Counted from the stretch's first letter, positions 16,944 to 25,639 are shown. The stretch is 34,547 nucleotides of DNA from Acinetobacter lwoffii (GCF_002321025.1 NZ_DCLL01000057.1:6843-41389), one strand, 5' to 3'. A program made the numbers and translations. The notes: generated by a model from the letters alone, not told the origin.

Positions 16944-18221
16944 TTACAAACGAAGGTCAGATTCAGACTGACTTAATACATATTTCAAGTCATACAGCAC
17001 GTGATTGACTTTACCTAGCGCACGGATTGCATCAACACCCATCGCTTTAAATTGCTCATGTGCAACCGCCAAAATCACAGCATCATATTGACCGTTTTCA
17101 AGAGTTTGCACTGGGGTAATACCATATTCATGCTGTGCTTCTGATGCATCCACCCATGGATCATAGACATCGGCTTGAATGTGATATTCCTGAAGCTCAT
17201 GCACAATATCAATGATTTTGGTATTACGAATATCAGGACAGTTTTCTTTAAAGCTCAAGCCCAGCACCAAAACTTTCGCACCTTCAACCTGAATTTTTTT
17301 CTTGATCATGCCTTTAACAAGCTGAGTCACCACATAAGCACCCATGCCATCATTGATACGACGACCAGCTAAGATAATTTCAGGATGGTAGCCAATCGAC
17401 TGCGCTTTATGGGTTAGGTAGTATGGATCAACGCCGATACAGTGACCACCCACCAGACCGGGACGGAACGGCAAGAAGTTCCATTTGGTGCCTGCCGCTT
17501 GAAGTACTGCTTCGGTGTCGATCTCCATTTTATTAAAGATCACAGCCAGTTCATTGATCAATGCAATGTTGACGTCACGCTGGGTGTTTTCAATCACTTT
17601 TGCCGCTTCAGCGACTTTAATACTTAGTGCCTTATGCGTGCCTGCTTCAATGATCAGGTTATAGACTTCATCGACAAAATCAGCGACTTCTGGAGTGGAG
17701 CCTGAGGTAATTTTAAGAATATTGGTCACACGGTGCAGTTTATCACCCGGATTAATACGCTCAGGGCTGTAACCTGCAAAGAAGTCTTGGTTAAATTTCA
17801 AACCTGAAACTTGCTCAAGCACAGGAATACAGATTTCTTCTGTCGCACCCGGATAAACCGTTGACTCATACACCACGATATCGTTTTTTTTCAAAACCTT
17901 GCCAATACTTTGAGAAGCTTTAACAAGGGGTGTTAAATCTGGACGTTTATATTCGTCAATTGGCGTTGGGACAGTCACGATAAAAAAATTACAGTCTTTT
18001 AAATCTTCTAATTGTGTGCTGTAGGTCAATTGTGTTGCTTGTGCTAATTCTTTGGGAGAGACTTCTAAAGTATGATCTTTACCAGATTTGAGTTCATCAA
18101 TACGTTTTTGATAAATATCAAAGCCCACAACCGGAACTTTTTTTCCAAACTCAACAGCTAGCGGTAAACCGACATAACCTAATCCGATTATGGCAATTTT
18201 TAATTCGGAGAGTTGTAACAT
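16944..18221 (-). CDS. gna: UDP-N-acetyl-hexosamine 6-dehydrogenase (Gna/WbpO/TviB type)
   Basis: 425 residues of the UDP-glucose/GDP-mannose dehydrogenase family. The NAD-binding motif is IGLGYVGLPLAVEFGK (about 12-27). VPTPIDEYKRPDL, VYESTVYPGATEE and SPERINPGD follow, with the catalytic cysteine in GGHCIGVDPYYLTHKA near residue 260 and LGLSFKENCPDIRNTK in the C-domain. The product is most likely UDP-GalNAcA, given the neighbouring epimerase. It is the first gene of the minus-strand operon and diverges from wza, the conserved arrangement of Acinetobacter K loci. The start at 18221 has AGG seven bases upstream. UDP-GlcNAc as substrate (UDP-GlcNAcA) is the main alternative. Confidence 0.9.
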   Translation of the reverse strand: MLQLSELKIAIIGLGYVGLPLAVEFGKKVPVVGFDIYQKRIDELKSGKDHTLEVSPKELAQATQLTYSTQLEDLKDCNFFIVTVPTPIDEYKRPDLTPLVKASQSIGKVLKKNDIVVYESTVYPGATEEICIPVLEQVSGLKFNQDFFAGYSPERINPGDKLHRVTNILKITSGSTPEVADFVDEVYNLIIEAGTHKALSIKVAEAAKVIENTQRDVNIALINELAVIFNKMEIDTEAVLQAAGTKWNFLPFRPGLVGGHCIGVDPYYLTHKAQSIGYHPEIILAGRRINDGMGAYVVTQLVKGMIKKKIQVEGAKVLVLGLSFKENCPDIRNTKIIDIVHELQEYHIQADVYDPWVDASEAQHEYGITPVQTLENGQYDAVILAVAHEQFKAMGVDAIRALGKVNHVLYDLKYVLSQSESDLRL

Positions 18222-18597
18222 ACTGAAGCCTATGTCATCGATGAATCATCAATCATCGTTATGTTGTAAATAGCGTTAAATTATATCAGAAAATCAAATT
18301 TCGATTGTGTAACGATGTTCTATAAAGACTGTAATTTTAATCAAAAATATTTATAGGATTAAACAATTTCCCCTATAAAAACAACATTACTCATTTAAAA
18401 AAAATTCAACTAACAACAAGATCTTTAAAAAGATATTCATACATGCATGTCTTGATTAAACTTACGATTTAAAGCAAATTTAAAGCTATATTGTACTAGG
18501 CGAATAGTATAAACTTAACATTCTAAAATGAGTAATTTGGGTACTTAAACCCGCATTTTAATGATTCAAAAATTTTATAAATAGGATTTGTATTCTA
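18222..18597. promoter_or_regulatory. Divergent gna/wza control region
   Basis: This 376-bp AT-rich gap must hold the start sites of both capsule transcripts, because the genes on either side read outwards. I do not see a convincing consensus -35/-10 pair on either strand, and no ops (GGCGGTAG) or JUMPStart-type element. The part nearest wza contains a nested hairpin (listed separately). In A. baumannii capsule operons are known to respond to BfmRS; no operator could be recognised here. Confidence 0.6.
18524..18560 (+). promoter_or_regulatory. Nested hairpin in the presumed wza leader
   Basis: TAAAATG (18524-18530) pairs with CATTTTA (18554-18560), and inside it GGGT (18539-18542) pairs with ACCC (18549-18552) around a six-base loop. 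It ends 37 bases before the wza GTG. No T-tract follows, so it is not a simple terminator. It may stabilise the leader or bind a regulator; this is a structural observation only. Confidence 0.35.
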
Positions 18598-19698
18598 GTG
18601 AGTTACTATCGTTATAGCTGTATGTTAGCTTTAAGTCTAAGTATGACGGGTTGTGCCATTACTTCAGGCTTACAAACCTATGACCTTCCTAAAGAAGGTA
18701 CATTTCAGACTGATTTAGGCTCGACAGTCAATGTTATTAAACTAACTCAAGAAAATTTAGTAGCTGTTCAACCCGCCCAAGTAAATCAGCAAAATTTTGC
18801 CCATCTCTTCAACCAACAACAACAAAGTTATCGTTTAAATCCGGGTGATATTTTATCTATTTATTTATGGGCATATCCTGAAATTACACCACCCACAAAT
18901 ACAATAAGCAATGAAGAAGCAATTAAATCAAACGGCTATCAAATTGATCAAAGTGGCTATATCCAATTCCCTATTATTGGCCGATATAAAGCTGCTGGAA
19001 AATCGCTAACACAAGTCAATCAGGAATTACGAAGCCAACTTGCTCGTTACTTAAAAACCCCAGATGTGATTGTTCGCGTACTTTCCTACCAAGGCCAACG
19101 TTTTTCTGTCCAAGGTAACGTAATGAAAGGTGGTCAGTTTAATCTAACCGACCAACCAACAAGTATTTATACTGCGTTAGGTATGGCGGGCGGAGTAAAT
19201 AGTCAATTTGGTGACAATGCATCTTTAACTTTAGTTAGAAATGGTCAAAGTTATGTACTCAATAGTATTGAACTTGAAAAAGCTGGATATTCTTTACACA
19301 ACTTACTTATCAAACCGAATGACACAATTTATGTCAACTCACGTGAAAACCAAAAAATTTATGTGATGGGAGAATCTGGCAAAAACCAATCTTTACCAAT
19401 GCGTGAACAAGGCATGAGCCTCAGTGATGTCCTCGGTGAAAGTCTAGGTATTAACTCACTTTCAGCAAGTCGAGGTAAAATCTACGTAGTGCGTAGCGAT
19501 ATAAATAGCCCGATGACTGAAATTTACCATTTAGATTTAACCAGTATCGGTGACTTTGGGCTCGCTAACCAGTTCAAAATGCGCAGCAATGATATTGTCT
19601 ATGTCGATGCATCAGGCTTAGCACGTTGGCAACGTGTCGTGAATCAGATGATTCCGTTCTCTAGTGTGCTTTATCAACTAGATAATTTGGGTAAATAA
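18598..19698 (+). CDS. wza: Wza outer-membrane polysaccharide export lipoprotein
   Basis: 366 residues. The signal peptide ends in the lipobox LSMTGC, so Cys19 would be lipidated. A polysaccharide export domain follows (YRLNPGDILSIYLWAYPEIT, about 80-100; GYIQFPIIGRYKAAGKSLTQ, about 122-140), then SLBB repeats with FSVQGNVMKGGQFNLTD and IYVMGESGKNQSLPMREQGM. Wza forms the octameric outer-membrane channel for capsule export and works with Wzc. The start is GTG 18598, with AGGA about eleven bases upstream; no ATG fits the signal peptide. Its TAA overlaps the wzb ATG by one base. First gene of the plus-strand export operon. Confidence 0.95.
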   Translation: MSYYRYSCMLALSLSMTGCAITSGLQTYDLPKEGTFQTDLGSTVNVIKLTQENLVAVQPAQVNQQNFAHLFNQQQQSYRLNPGDILSIYLWAYPEITPPTNTISNEEAIKSNGYQIDQSGYIQFPIIGRYKAAGKSLTQVNQELRSQLARYLKTPDVIVRVLSYQGQRFSVQGNVMKGGQFNLTDQPTSIYTALGMAGGVNSQFGDNASLTLVRNGQSYVLNSIELEKAGYSLHNLLIKPNDTIYVNSRENQKIYVMGESGKNQSLPMREQGMSLSDVLGESLGINSLSASRGKIYVVRSDINSPMTEIYHLDLTSIGDFGLANQFKMRSNDIVYVDASGLARWQRVVNQMIPFSSVLYQLDNLGK

Positions 19699-20126
19699 TG
19701 AAAATTAATCACATTTTGGTGGTATGTATCGGCAATATTTGCCGTAGCCCCATGGCAGAATACTTTTTAAAACAGCAGTTCCCACACTTACAGATTGAAT
19801 CTGCGGGTATTTCAGGCTTGGTGGGTCATGCAGCCGATGACAAAGCCCGTTTATGTATGCAACGTCATGGCATTGACATGAGTCCACACGTAGCAAAAAA
19901 ACTCAATGCAGACTTAATTAAAAAAGCCGACCTGATTTTGGTGATGAGCCAAAATCAACAAAAGCATGTGGAACAAACCTGGCCCTTTGCCAAAGGCAAA
20001 ACCTTTAGATTGGGGCACTGGCAAAGTAAAAACGTAGCCGACCCTTATCAGCACGATCAGGCCGTATTTGATGAGACCTGCGAGTTAATTCAAACCTGCA
20101 TTGCCGACTGGAAAAAATATATCTAG
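19698..20126 (+). CDS. wzb: Wzb low-molecular-weight protein-tyrosine phosphatase
   Basis: 142 residues. The phosphatase P-loop C-x5-R is visible as VCIGNICRSPMAEYFL (about 9-24), and the general-acid aspartate is in VADPYQHD near residue 113. These match LMW-PTPs such as Wzb, which dephosphorylate the tyrosine-rich tail of Wzc so that capsule polymerisation and export can cycle. The ATG overlaps the wza stop by one base (TAATG), indicating coupled translation. Cytoplasmic. Confidence 0.95.
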   Translation: MKINHILVVCIGNICRSPMAEYFLKQQFPHLQIESAGISGLVGHAADDKARLCMQRHGIDMSPHVAKKLNADLIKKADLILVMSQNQQKHVEQTWPFAKGKTFRLGHWQSKNVADPYQHDQAVFDETCELIQTCIADWKKYI

Positions 20127-20177
20127 TTTCTTGATACTCTAGCTTTTTTAAAATTCTACTTTTTTGATATTTAAACT

Positions 20178-22361
20178 ATGAGCCAAACCGCCAACACCGA
20201 AGACACCATTGATTTAAAGGAATTATTTTTTTCCTTAATCGTACAATGGAAAATGATTACCCTTTGCGTTCTACTCAGTATCGTCTGCGCTTTACTGTAT
20301 TTAAGAACTACGCCAGACACCTATGCAGTAGATGCTTTGGTACAGGTCGAAGACAGCAAAGGAGCCTCTGCAGCGTTACTGGGTGATCTGTCCAGCATGA
20401 TTGAGCAGAAATCACCTGCACAAGCTGAAATTGAAATTTTAAAATCACGTTTGGTGTTGGGTAGCGTGATTGATCATCTGAATTTAAATATTCGCGTTTC
20501 GGGTACAGAAGACAGTTTTTGGAATCGTTTAATTGCCAAGCATGAATATGACAGTGAATATTCATCTCAGTCAGTTCTATTTAAAGACAATCAAAAAAGT
20601 TTTGATATCCGCCAGTTCGATATCCCACAATACTTTCAAGATAAAAACTTAATTTTAAAATTTGCACAAGGCAAATACAGCCTGACCGATGAAGAAACCG
20701 AACAGGTGATTTTTTCAGCACCTTTAAACCAAGTCAGTCAATTACAGTCTGAATTTGGGATGTGGAAAGTCGCTATTTTTAGTCAAGACAGCTTTGATAA
20801 CACTTATAATATTGAAAAACAAAGCTTGCCCGCTGCCATGAAAAGCTTAACCGCTGACTATTCTGTGGCAGAAAGAGGCAAGTTAACAGGCGTGTTGGGG
20901 CTGAATTACCAAGGGTCAGACAAACAACACATTACCCAAGTACTAAATGCCATTTTAGCGGCGTATAGCCAACAAAATATTGAGCGTCGTTCTGCAGAAA
21001 CGGCACAGACCTTAAAGTTTTTGGAAAACCAACTCCCAGAACTGAAACAACAATTAGATGTCGCAGAACGTGAATTTAACCGTTTCCGCCAACAGTTTAA
21101 TACAGTCGATGTGACCAAAGAATCTGAGTTGTATTTAACCCAAGGTATTACTTTGGAAACCCAAAAAGCGCAGTTAGAGCAACAAGTGGCTGAAGCTGCC
21201 GCCAAGTACACCAACGAACACCCTGTGATGCAGCAAATGAATGCACAATTGGGGGCAATTAACAAACGCATTGCAGAGTTAGACGGCACACTCAAACGCT
21301 TGCCAGAATTACAACGTCAATATTTACAACTGTTCCGTGAAGTAGAAGTCAAACAACAGCTGTATACGGGCTTGCTTAACTCTTACCAACAACTGCGGAT
21401 TGCCAAAGCAGGTGAAATTGGTAATGTACGAATTGTCGATACTGCGGTAGAACCGATTGAGCCAATTAAACCTAAAAAATTGATTGTTTTAATTTTATCA
21501 CTGTTTGTCGGTGGTTTTATTGGTGTCTTACTGGCATTACTTAAAAATATGATGCGTTCAGGCATTAAAGATGCTACTCAGATTGAAAATGAGTTAGACT
21601 TGCCAGTATACGCCACTGTGCCTCGCTCTATAATTCAAGAAAGTCGTATCAAACTTCTGAAGAAGAAAAAGAATATCCCAATTCTTGCGGTTAAAGACAG
21701 CGATGATATTGCCATTGAAAGCCTGCGCAGCATGCGAACTGCGATTCAGTTTGCTTTGATGAATGCAAGTAACAATGTAATTGCAATTTCAGGCCCTGCT
21801 CCAGAAATCGGTAAATCATTCATTACTACTAACCTAGCAGCTATTTTAGCGCAAGGGGGAAAACGAGTTCTGGTCATTGATGGTGATATGCGTCGTGGTT
21901 ACTTACATAAGTATTTCAATGCAGATATAAAACCGGGTCTATCTGAACTATTGAATCATCAAAATAGTTATGAGGATGTTGTTCAAAATTCTACAGTAGA
22001 TAATCTGTACTATATCACTCGAGGTAAAAGTCCAGTCAACCCTTCAGAACTTTTGAGCACTGATCAGTTTAAAGCTATCCTAGAGAAGGCATCTGCTCAT
22101 TTTGATTATGTGTTGATTGATACTCCGCCAGTACTAGCGGTGACTGATGGCATTATTATTGCTCAATATGCAGGAGTAAACTTATTAATTGCTCGTCATG
22201 GTAAAACACAAATTAAAGAGCTGGAAATTACTGTAAACCGTTTTGAACAAGCCAATGTAAAAGTCAATGGCGTGATTCTGAATGATGTACAAAAAGGGAC
22301 GGTTGGTAGTTATGGCTATAATTATGCTTATGCATATAAGGCTAACAAGGATCAAGAATAG
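20178..22361 (+). CDS. wzc: Wzc tyrosine autokinase / polysaccharide co-polymerase
   Basis: 727 residues. A Wzz-type domain begins with a membrane helix (about 28-46). A long periplasmic coiled coil follows (FLENQLPELKQQLDVAEREF and on), then a second membrane helix (LIVLILSLFVGGFIGVLLAL, about 435-455). The cytoplasmic BY-kinase domain has Walker A GPAPEIGKSF (about 539), Walker A' VLVIDGDMRRG and Walker B YVLIDTPPV. The tail GSYGYNYAYAYKANKDQE carries the autophosphorylated tyrosine cluster (five Tyr in nine residues). Wzc controls capsule chain length and export with Wza and is reset by Wzb. I see no Shine-Dalgarno before ATG 20178, and 51 bases separate it from wzb. Confidence 0.96.
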   Translation: MSQTANTEDTIDLKELFFSLIVQWKMITLCVLLSIVCALLYLRTTPDTYAVDALVQVEDSKGASAALLGDLSSMIEQKSPAQAEIEILKSRLVLGSVIDHLNLNIRVSGTEDSFWNRLIAKHEYDSEYSSQSVLFKDNQKSFDIRQFDIPQYFQDKNLILKFAQGKYSLTDEETEQVIFSAPLNQVSQLQSEFGMWKVAIFSQDSFDNTYNIEKQSLPAAMKSLTADYSVAERGKLTGVLGLNYQGSDKQHITQVLNAILAAYSQQNIERRSAETAQTLKFLENQLPELKQQLDVAEREFNRFRQQFNTVDVTKESELYLTQGITLETQKAQLEQQVAEAAAKYTNEHPVMQQMNAQLGAINKRIAELDGTLKRLPELQRQYLQLFREVEVKQQLYTGLLNSYQQLRIAKAGEIGNVRIVDTAVEPIEPIKPKKLIVLILSLFVGGFIGVLLALLKNMMRSGIKDATQIENELDLPVYATVPRSIIQESRIKLLKKKKNIPILAVKDSDDIAIESLRSMRTAIQFALMNASNNVIAISGPAPEIGKSFITTNLAAILAQGGKRVLVIDGDMRRGYLHKYFNADIKPGLSELLNHQNSYEDVVQNSTVDNLYYITRGKSPVNPSELLSTDQFKAILEKASAHFDYVLIDTPPVLAVTDGIIIAQYAGVNLLIARHGKTQIKELEITVNRFEQANVKVNGVILNDVQKGTVGSYGYNYAYAYKANKDQE

Positions 22362-22384
22362 TCTGATATTTAATTTGGCGAATT

Positions 22385-22412
22385 AAAAAACCAGCTATTG
22401 CTGGTTTTTTTA
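22385..22412 (+). terminator. Rho-independent terminator after wzc
   Basis: AAAAAACCAGC (22385-22395), loop TATT, GCTGGTTTTTT (22400-22410). The stem is perfect and ends in a T-run, placed 24 bases after the wzc stop, so it closes the wza-wzb-wzc transcript. The A-run on the 5' side would let it work in both directions. Confidence 0.9.
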
Positions 22413-22537
22413 TCTCTTTAAACTTCAACACAACTGCGATGCCCGTTTGCTAAAAAACCACCCATTCTGCAAGATTTCTCAAAATTTTCTGCTAAGATGG
22501 AATGAACCTCAACGATAACATTAGATTGGAATAATAC

Positions 22538-23242
22538 ATGAGCAAGGCCTTACCGATTGCTGTCGCTGTTCTTCTAGGCGGTGCCGCGCTAGTACCTGTT
22601 TACTATGCAACTCAAAACCCAGCTGCTCAAACCACAAAAGCATCTAAAGATGCCTCTGCTGTTTCTAAAATTAGCTATGCACTCGGTTATGAAGTCGCTC
22701 ATCAAACCCCACCTGAGCTGGATATTAACAGCTTTGTGACAGGCGTTCGCGAAGGTCATGCCCGTACTGCTCCTGCTTATACTGAAGAAGAATTACAAGC
22801 AGCTTATGAGCAGTTCCAAAAAGAAATGCAGCAGAAGCAAGTGGATAGTGCCAAACAGGCTCAGGCATCAAGTGATACTTTCCTGACTGAAAATGCCAAA
22901 AAAGCTAGGGTAAAAACTACAGCATCTGGCTTGCAATATTTAGTGACCAAAGAAGGTACGGGCAAGCAGCCTGCAGCAACTTCAATTGTGAAAGTACATT
23001 ACACAGGGAAACTGGTTGATGGTACCGTGTTTGACAGTTCGGTTGAGCGTGGCGAGCCGATTGAGTTCTCACTTAATCAGGTCATTCCAGGCTGGACCGA
23101 AGGTCTGCAACTGATGAAAGAAGGCGGTAAAGCAACCCTGTATATCCCATCTAAACTCGGTTATGGTGAACAGGGCGTGCCAGGTACGATTCCTCCACAC
23201 AGTACTTTGATTTTTGATGTGGAACTCATTGAAGTAAAATAA
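22538..23242 (+). CDS. fkpA: FKBP-type peptidyl-prolyl cis-trans isomerase (FkpA/Mip-like)
   Basis: 234 residues. The N-terminal hydrophobic helix (LPIAVAVLLGGAALVPVYYA) serves as export signal or membrane anchor. A helical dimerisation region follows (KISYALGYEVAHQ to about 120), then the FKBP domain from about 130: SGLQYLVTKEGTGK, VKVHYTGKLVDGTVFDSSVE, VIPGWTEGLQLMKEGGKATL, IPPHSTLIFDVELIEV. These are the conserved FKBP active-site segments (Tyr, Asp-Gly-Thr-Val-Phe-Asp, Trp). It is a periplasmic chaperone and prolyl isomerase. This gene is the standard border of Acinetobacter K loci next to wzc. The terminator right behind its stop separates it from its paralogue. Confidence 0.92.
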   Translation: MSKALPIAVAVLLGGAALVPVYYATQNPAAQTTKASKDASAVSKISYALGYEVAHQTPPELDINSFVTGVREGHARTAPAYTEEELQAAYEQFQKEMQQKQVDSAKQAQASSDTFLTENAKKARVKTTASGLQYLVTKEGTGKQPAATSIVKVHYTGKLVDGTVFDSSVERGEPIEFSLNQVIPGWTEGLQLMKEGGKATLYIPSKLGYGEQGVPGTIPPHSTLIFDVELIEVK

Positions 23243-23249
23243 TCCACGA

Positions 23250-23280
23250 AAAGGAGAGCAATGCGCTCTCCTTTATTTTG
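23250..23280 (+). terminator. Terminator between the two FKBP genes
   Basis: AAAGGAGAGC (23250-23259), loop AATGC, GCTCTCCTTT (23265-23274), then ATTTTG. The ten-base stem is perfect. It lies eight bases after the first FKBP stop and ten bases before the next ATG, and its 5' arm contains AAGGAG, which the stem would hide. Confidence 0.8.
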
Positions 23281-23290
23281 AGAATTAATC

Positions 23291-23980
23291 ATGAAAATAC
23301 AAACAAGTTTGATGGTTTTACTGCTGAGTTCTGGCAGTCTGTTTGCCAAAGAAGTCACCAATAAAAGCCCTGAGGCTGAACAGGTCGGCTACAGCTTTGG
23401 TTATCTGATGGGAAAAAGTAATGCAGATTCCTTACAAGGCATTGATCTGGATGCCTTTAGTGTCGGTTTAAAAGCGGCAGCCGCTGGTAAACAGGCGACT
23501 TTAAGTGAAGAAGACATGGCGCGGGTCTTGACCCAATTTAAGCGTCAGGCTGAAGCCAAAGAGCTGATTACCCTGAAAAAGCAGGCTGATGAAAATGCCA
23601 AAATTGGTCAGGCTTTCCTGGCTGAAAATGCAAAAAAACCGGGGATAAAAACCACAAAATCAGGTTTGCAATATCAGATTCTTCAGGAAGGAAAAGGTAA
23701 ATCGCCGAGCGCAAACAGTAATGTCCGCGTACATTATGAAGGCCGTTTGATCGATGGTACGGTTTTTGACAGCTCGATTGCCCGTAATCAACCCGTGGTA
23801 TTTCGTACCACCCAAGTCATTACCGGCTGGACCGAAGGTTTACAGCTGATGAAAGAAGGTGCCAAATATCGTTTCTTCATTCCGGCCGAACTGGCCTATG
23901 GACAGATTGGTTCAGGGGATGTAATTGAACCGAACAGTACTTTAATTTTTGATGTGGAATTACTGGAAATTATTAAATAA
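23291..23980 (+). CDS. Second FKBP-type peptidyl-prolyl isomerase
   Basis: 229 residues. It has a cleavable signal peptide (MKIQTSLMVLLLSSGSLFAK, cut likely after Phe-Ala), a helical dimer region with VGYSFGYLMGKSNADSLQG, and an FKBP domain: SGLQYQILQEGKGK, VRVHYEGRLIDGTVFDSSIA, VITGWTEGLQLMKEGAKYRF, IEPNSTLIFDVELLEI. It shares layout and many segments with the upstream gene, so the pair is an old tandem duplication. It is a periplasmic isomerase/chaperone. Only a weak GAG precedes the ATG, and a hairpin terminator sits just before it; expression probably depends on read-through or an internal promoter. Confidence 0.9.
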   Translation: MKIQTSLMVLLLSSGSLFAKEVTNKSPEAEQVGYSFGYLMGKSNADSLQGIDLDAFSVGLKAAAAGKQATLSEEDMARVLTQFKRQAEAKELITLKKQADENAKIGQAFLAENAKKPGIKTTKSGLQYQILQEGKGKSPSANSNVRVHYEGRLIDGTVFDSSIARNQPVVFRTTQVITGWTEGLQLMKEGAKYRFFIPAELAYGQIGSGDVIEPNSTLIFDVELLEIIK

Positions 23981-24008
23981 TAAGTACTATTTTTCCTAAT
24001 ATAAAATC

Positions 24009-24040
24009 AGAGAGGTTCGATATGCACCTCTCTTTTTTAT
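24009..24040 (+). terminator. Rho-independent terminator after the second FKBP gene
   Basis: AGAGAGGT (24009-24016), nine-base loop, ACCTCTCT (24026-24033), then TTTTTAT. Perfect eight-base stem with a T-run, 29 bases after the stop. Confidence 0.85.
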
Positions 24041-24143
24041 GGGCTTAAACATCAGGGAATCGCATGTTTTCATGTCACATTCCAATCAGTTTTGCTATGT
24101 TATATTTTATTTAAGTGATTCAACAACAATAGAGGACGTCAGC

Positions 24144-24878
24144 ATGGCAGCAATCAAGACCCGCGAAATTCATTATACTGCGCAGGATGGCAGCCCATTA
24201 ATTGGTTATTTTGCCGCACCAGAAACAGATACACCCGTTGCCGGTGTACTGGTCGCACCCGAATGGTGGGGTCGGAATGAATATACCGAACAGCGTGCCC
24301 GTGAACTTGCAGAACATGGCTATGCGGCCTTGGCCATGGACATGTATGGGGATAAAAAAGTCACGACCAATTCTGATCAGGCTCATCAGTGGATGATGCA
24401 GACTTTTGAAGATCCTGACACTATCGTTAACCGTGCCACAGCAGCCTTGAATGCCCTGGCAGCACAGGATGAAGTCAATGCGGAAAAACTGGCTGCAATT
24501 GGTTTCTGTTACGGTGGCAAAGTAGTTCTGGATCTGGCCCGTTACAATGCCCCTTTAAAAGCGGTGGCCACTTTCCATGCCAACCTATCTCCGAAAGCCC
24601 CGGCTCAGGAAGGTCAGGTACAGGCAGAAATTCTGGTGCTGCATGGTGAACTCGACAGTATGGTGACCCTGGATGATGTGGCCAGCTTCCGTGAGGAAAT
24701 GCATGCTGCCAAAGTCGAGCATGAGGTGATTGTTTTTGAAGATGCCAAACATGGCTTTAGCAACCCGCTCGCCGATGAACGGGCCAAAGCCAATGGCGTG
24801 GATCTTGGTTACAATGCAGAAGCGGAACAGAAAGGCCTGGCAGCAATGTATGCCTTGCTAGACCGCCACTTGGCATAA
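24144..24878 (+). CDS. Dienelactone hydrolase family protein
   Basis: 244 residues, alpha/beta hydrolase of the dienelactone hydrolase family. The nucleophile elbow is GFCYGGK, with Cys in place of serine, near residue 120. The acid is in LHGELDSMV and the histidine in AKHGFSNPLAD, completing a Cys-Asp-His triad. The family hydrolyses enol-lactones in aromatic degradation or related esters; no pathway genes lie nearby, so the substrate is open. I chose ATG 24144, with GAGG eight bases upstream and an N-terminus that matches the family. The frame stays open 35 codons further upstream, but that part starts inside the preceding terminator. Confidence 0.88.
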   Translation: MAAIKTREIHYTAQDGSPLIGYFAAPETDTPVAGVLVAPEWWGRNEYTEQRARELAEHGYAALAMDMYGDKKVTTNSDQAHQWMMQTFEDPDTIVNRATAALNALAAQDEVNAEKLAAIGFCYGGKVVLDLARYNAPLKAVATFHANLSPKAPAQEGQVQAEILVLHGELDSMVTLDDVASFREEMHAAKVEHEVIVFEDAKHGFSNPLADERAKANGVDLGYNAEAEQKGLAAMYALLDRHLA

Positions 24879-24968
24879 ATAGAAACAACTATCCGGCTTG
24901 TTCACAGGCTGAGTATTCTAGATACTTCATGAACATAAGAAGATAAATCCTACCAGAGGAGAATGTGT

Positions 24969-25331
24969 ATGATGGCTGAAACCAACTGCCCCTACTGCAA
25001 TTTTGACGAATATGAGATCATTGCCAAAAATGATTATGGTGTGGTGTTGCCTGAACCAAATTCATTGTCCAAAGGTCACTGTGTGATCATTCCACTACGA
25101 CATGTGGCTTCATTTTTCGAAGTAACCGATAAAGAACGCAAAAGCCTGATGTCTTTACTGGAACAGGCACGCAATGAATTGCAATTACGTTACCAGCCTG
25201 CCGGTTTTCATGTCGGCTTTATTGATGGTGAGGTATTTCAGGAAAAGGTAGAACATCTGCATATTCATATTATTCCGCGTTATAAAGGCAAGGCGCTGAA
25301 ACTGGATGAACGCTGGGGGATTAGCGACTAA
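24969..25331 (+). CDS. HIT family protein
   Basis: About 120 residues. The histidine triad is present as HLHIHIIPRYKG (His-x-His-x-His) near residue 95. An N-terminal CPYC pair, often zinc-binding in this group, and GHCVIIPLRHVASFFEV are also visible. HIT proteins are nucleotide hydrolases or transferases acting on dinucleoside polyphosphates or AMP conjugates. The start is ATG 24969 or 24972, both well placed after AGAGGA; the in-frame ATG 24963 is too close to it. A terminator follows, so it is probably a single-gene transcript or shares one with the hydrolase 90 bases upstream. Confidence 0.88.
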   Translation: MMAETNCPYCNFDEYEIIAKNDYGVVLPEPNSLSKGHCVIIPLRHVASFFEVTDKERKSLMSLLEQARNELQLRYQPAGFHVGFIDGEVFQEKVEHLHIHIIPRYKGKALKLDERWGISD

Positions 25332-25347
25332 ATCCTGACTGTGATTG

Positions 25348-25377
25348 AATAAATGCTCTTCGGAGCATTTATTTTTT
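25348..25377 (+). terminator. Rho-independent terminator after the HIT gene
   Basis: AATAAATGCTC (25348-25358), loop TTCG, GAGCATTTATT (25363-25373), then TTTTG. An eleven-base stem closed by a UUCG tetraloop, 17 bases after the stop. Confidence 0.9.
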
Positions 25378-25639
25378 GTGGAGTCAAACGACTAGAGTTG
25401 ATGCATCAATCCTTGTTTAATTCCTAGCTTCTCAAATGAAGTGCAACAGAGATTCAGTAGTTGCAAGCAAGAAGGCTCTTTTAATCTTCATTTAAATATA
25501 AATAGAGCAATCATTTTTTCACTGCTGCAAAAGATCTGCTGTATAAGCAAATTCCTGTCTCAGTTTTTATCTACTTTTCACATTTCAGACCTGCCGATTC
25601 CGCTATAATGGCTGCTGCTTATTCGGTTGCACTATCTTC
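25378..25639 (+). promoter_or_regulatory. mutY upstream region with TATAAT box
   Basis: No gene is visible here. A perfect -10 hexamer TATAAT lies at 25604-25609. No good -35 is found at 16-18 bases; ATTTCA at about 16 is the nearest. Transcription would begin near 25616 and leave a leader of about 24 bases. No Shine-Dalgarno precedes the mutY ATG. Confidence 0.5.

Noticed and set aside
17884..17891. Eight-base homopolymer in gna as a phase-variation site
   Set aside because: It encodes the normal Lys-Lys codons at a conserved place and is short; no sign of a switch.
24039..24143. 35-codon upstream extension of the dienelactone hydrolase
   Set aside because: It begins in the T-run of the preceding terminator; the ATG at 24144 has a good ribosome site and the family N-terminus.
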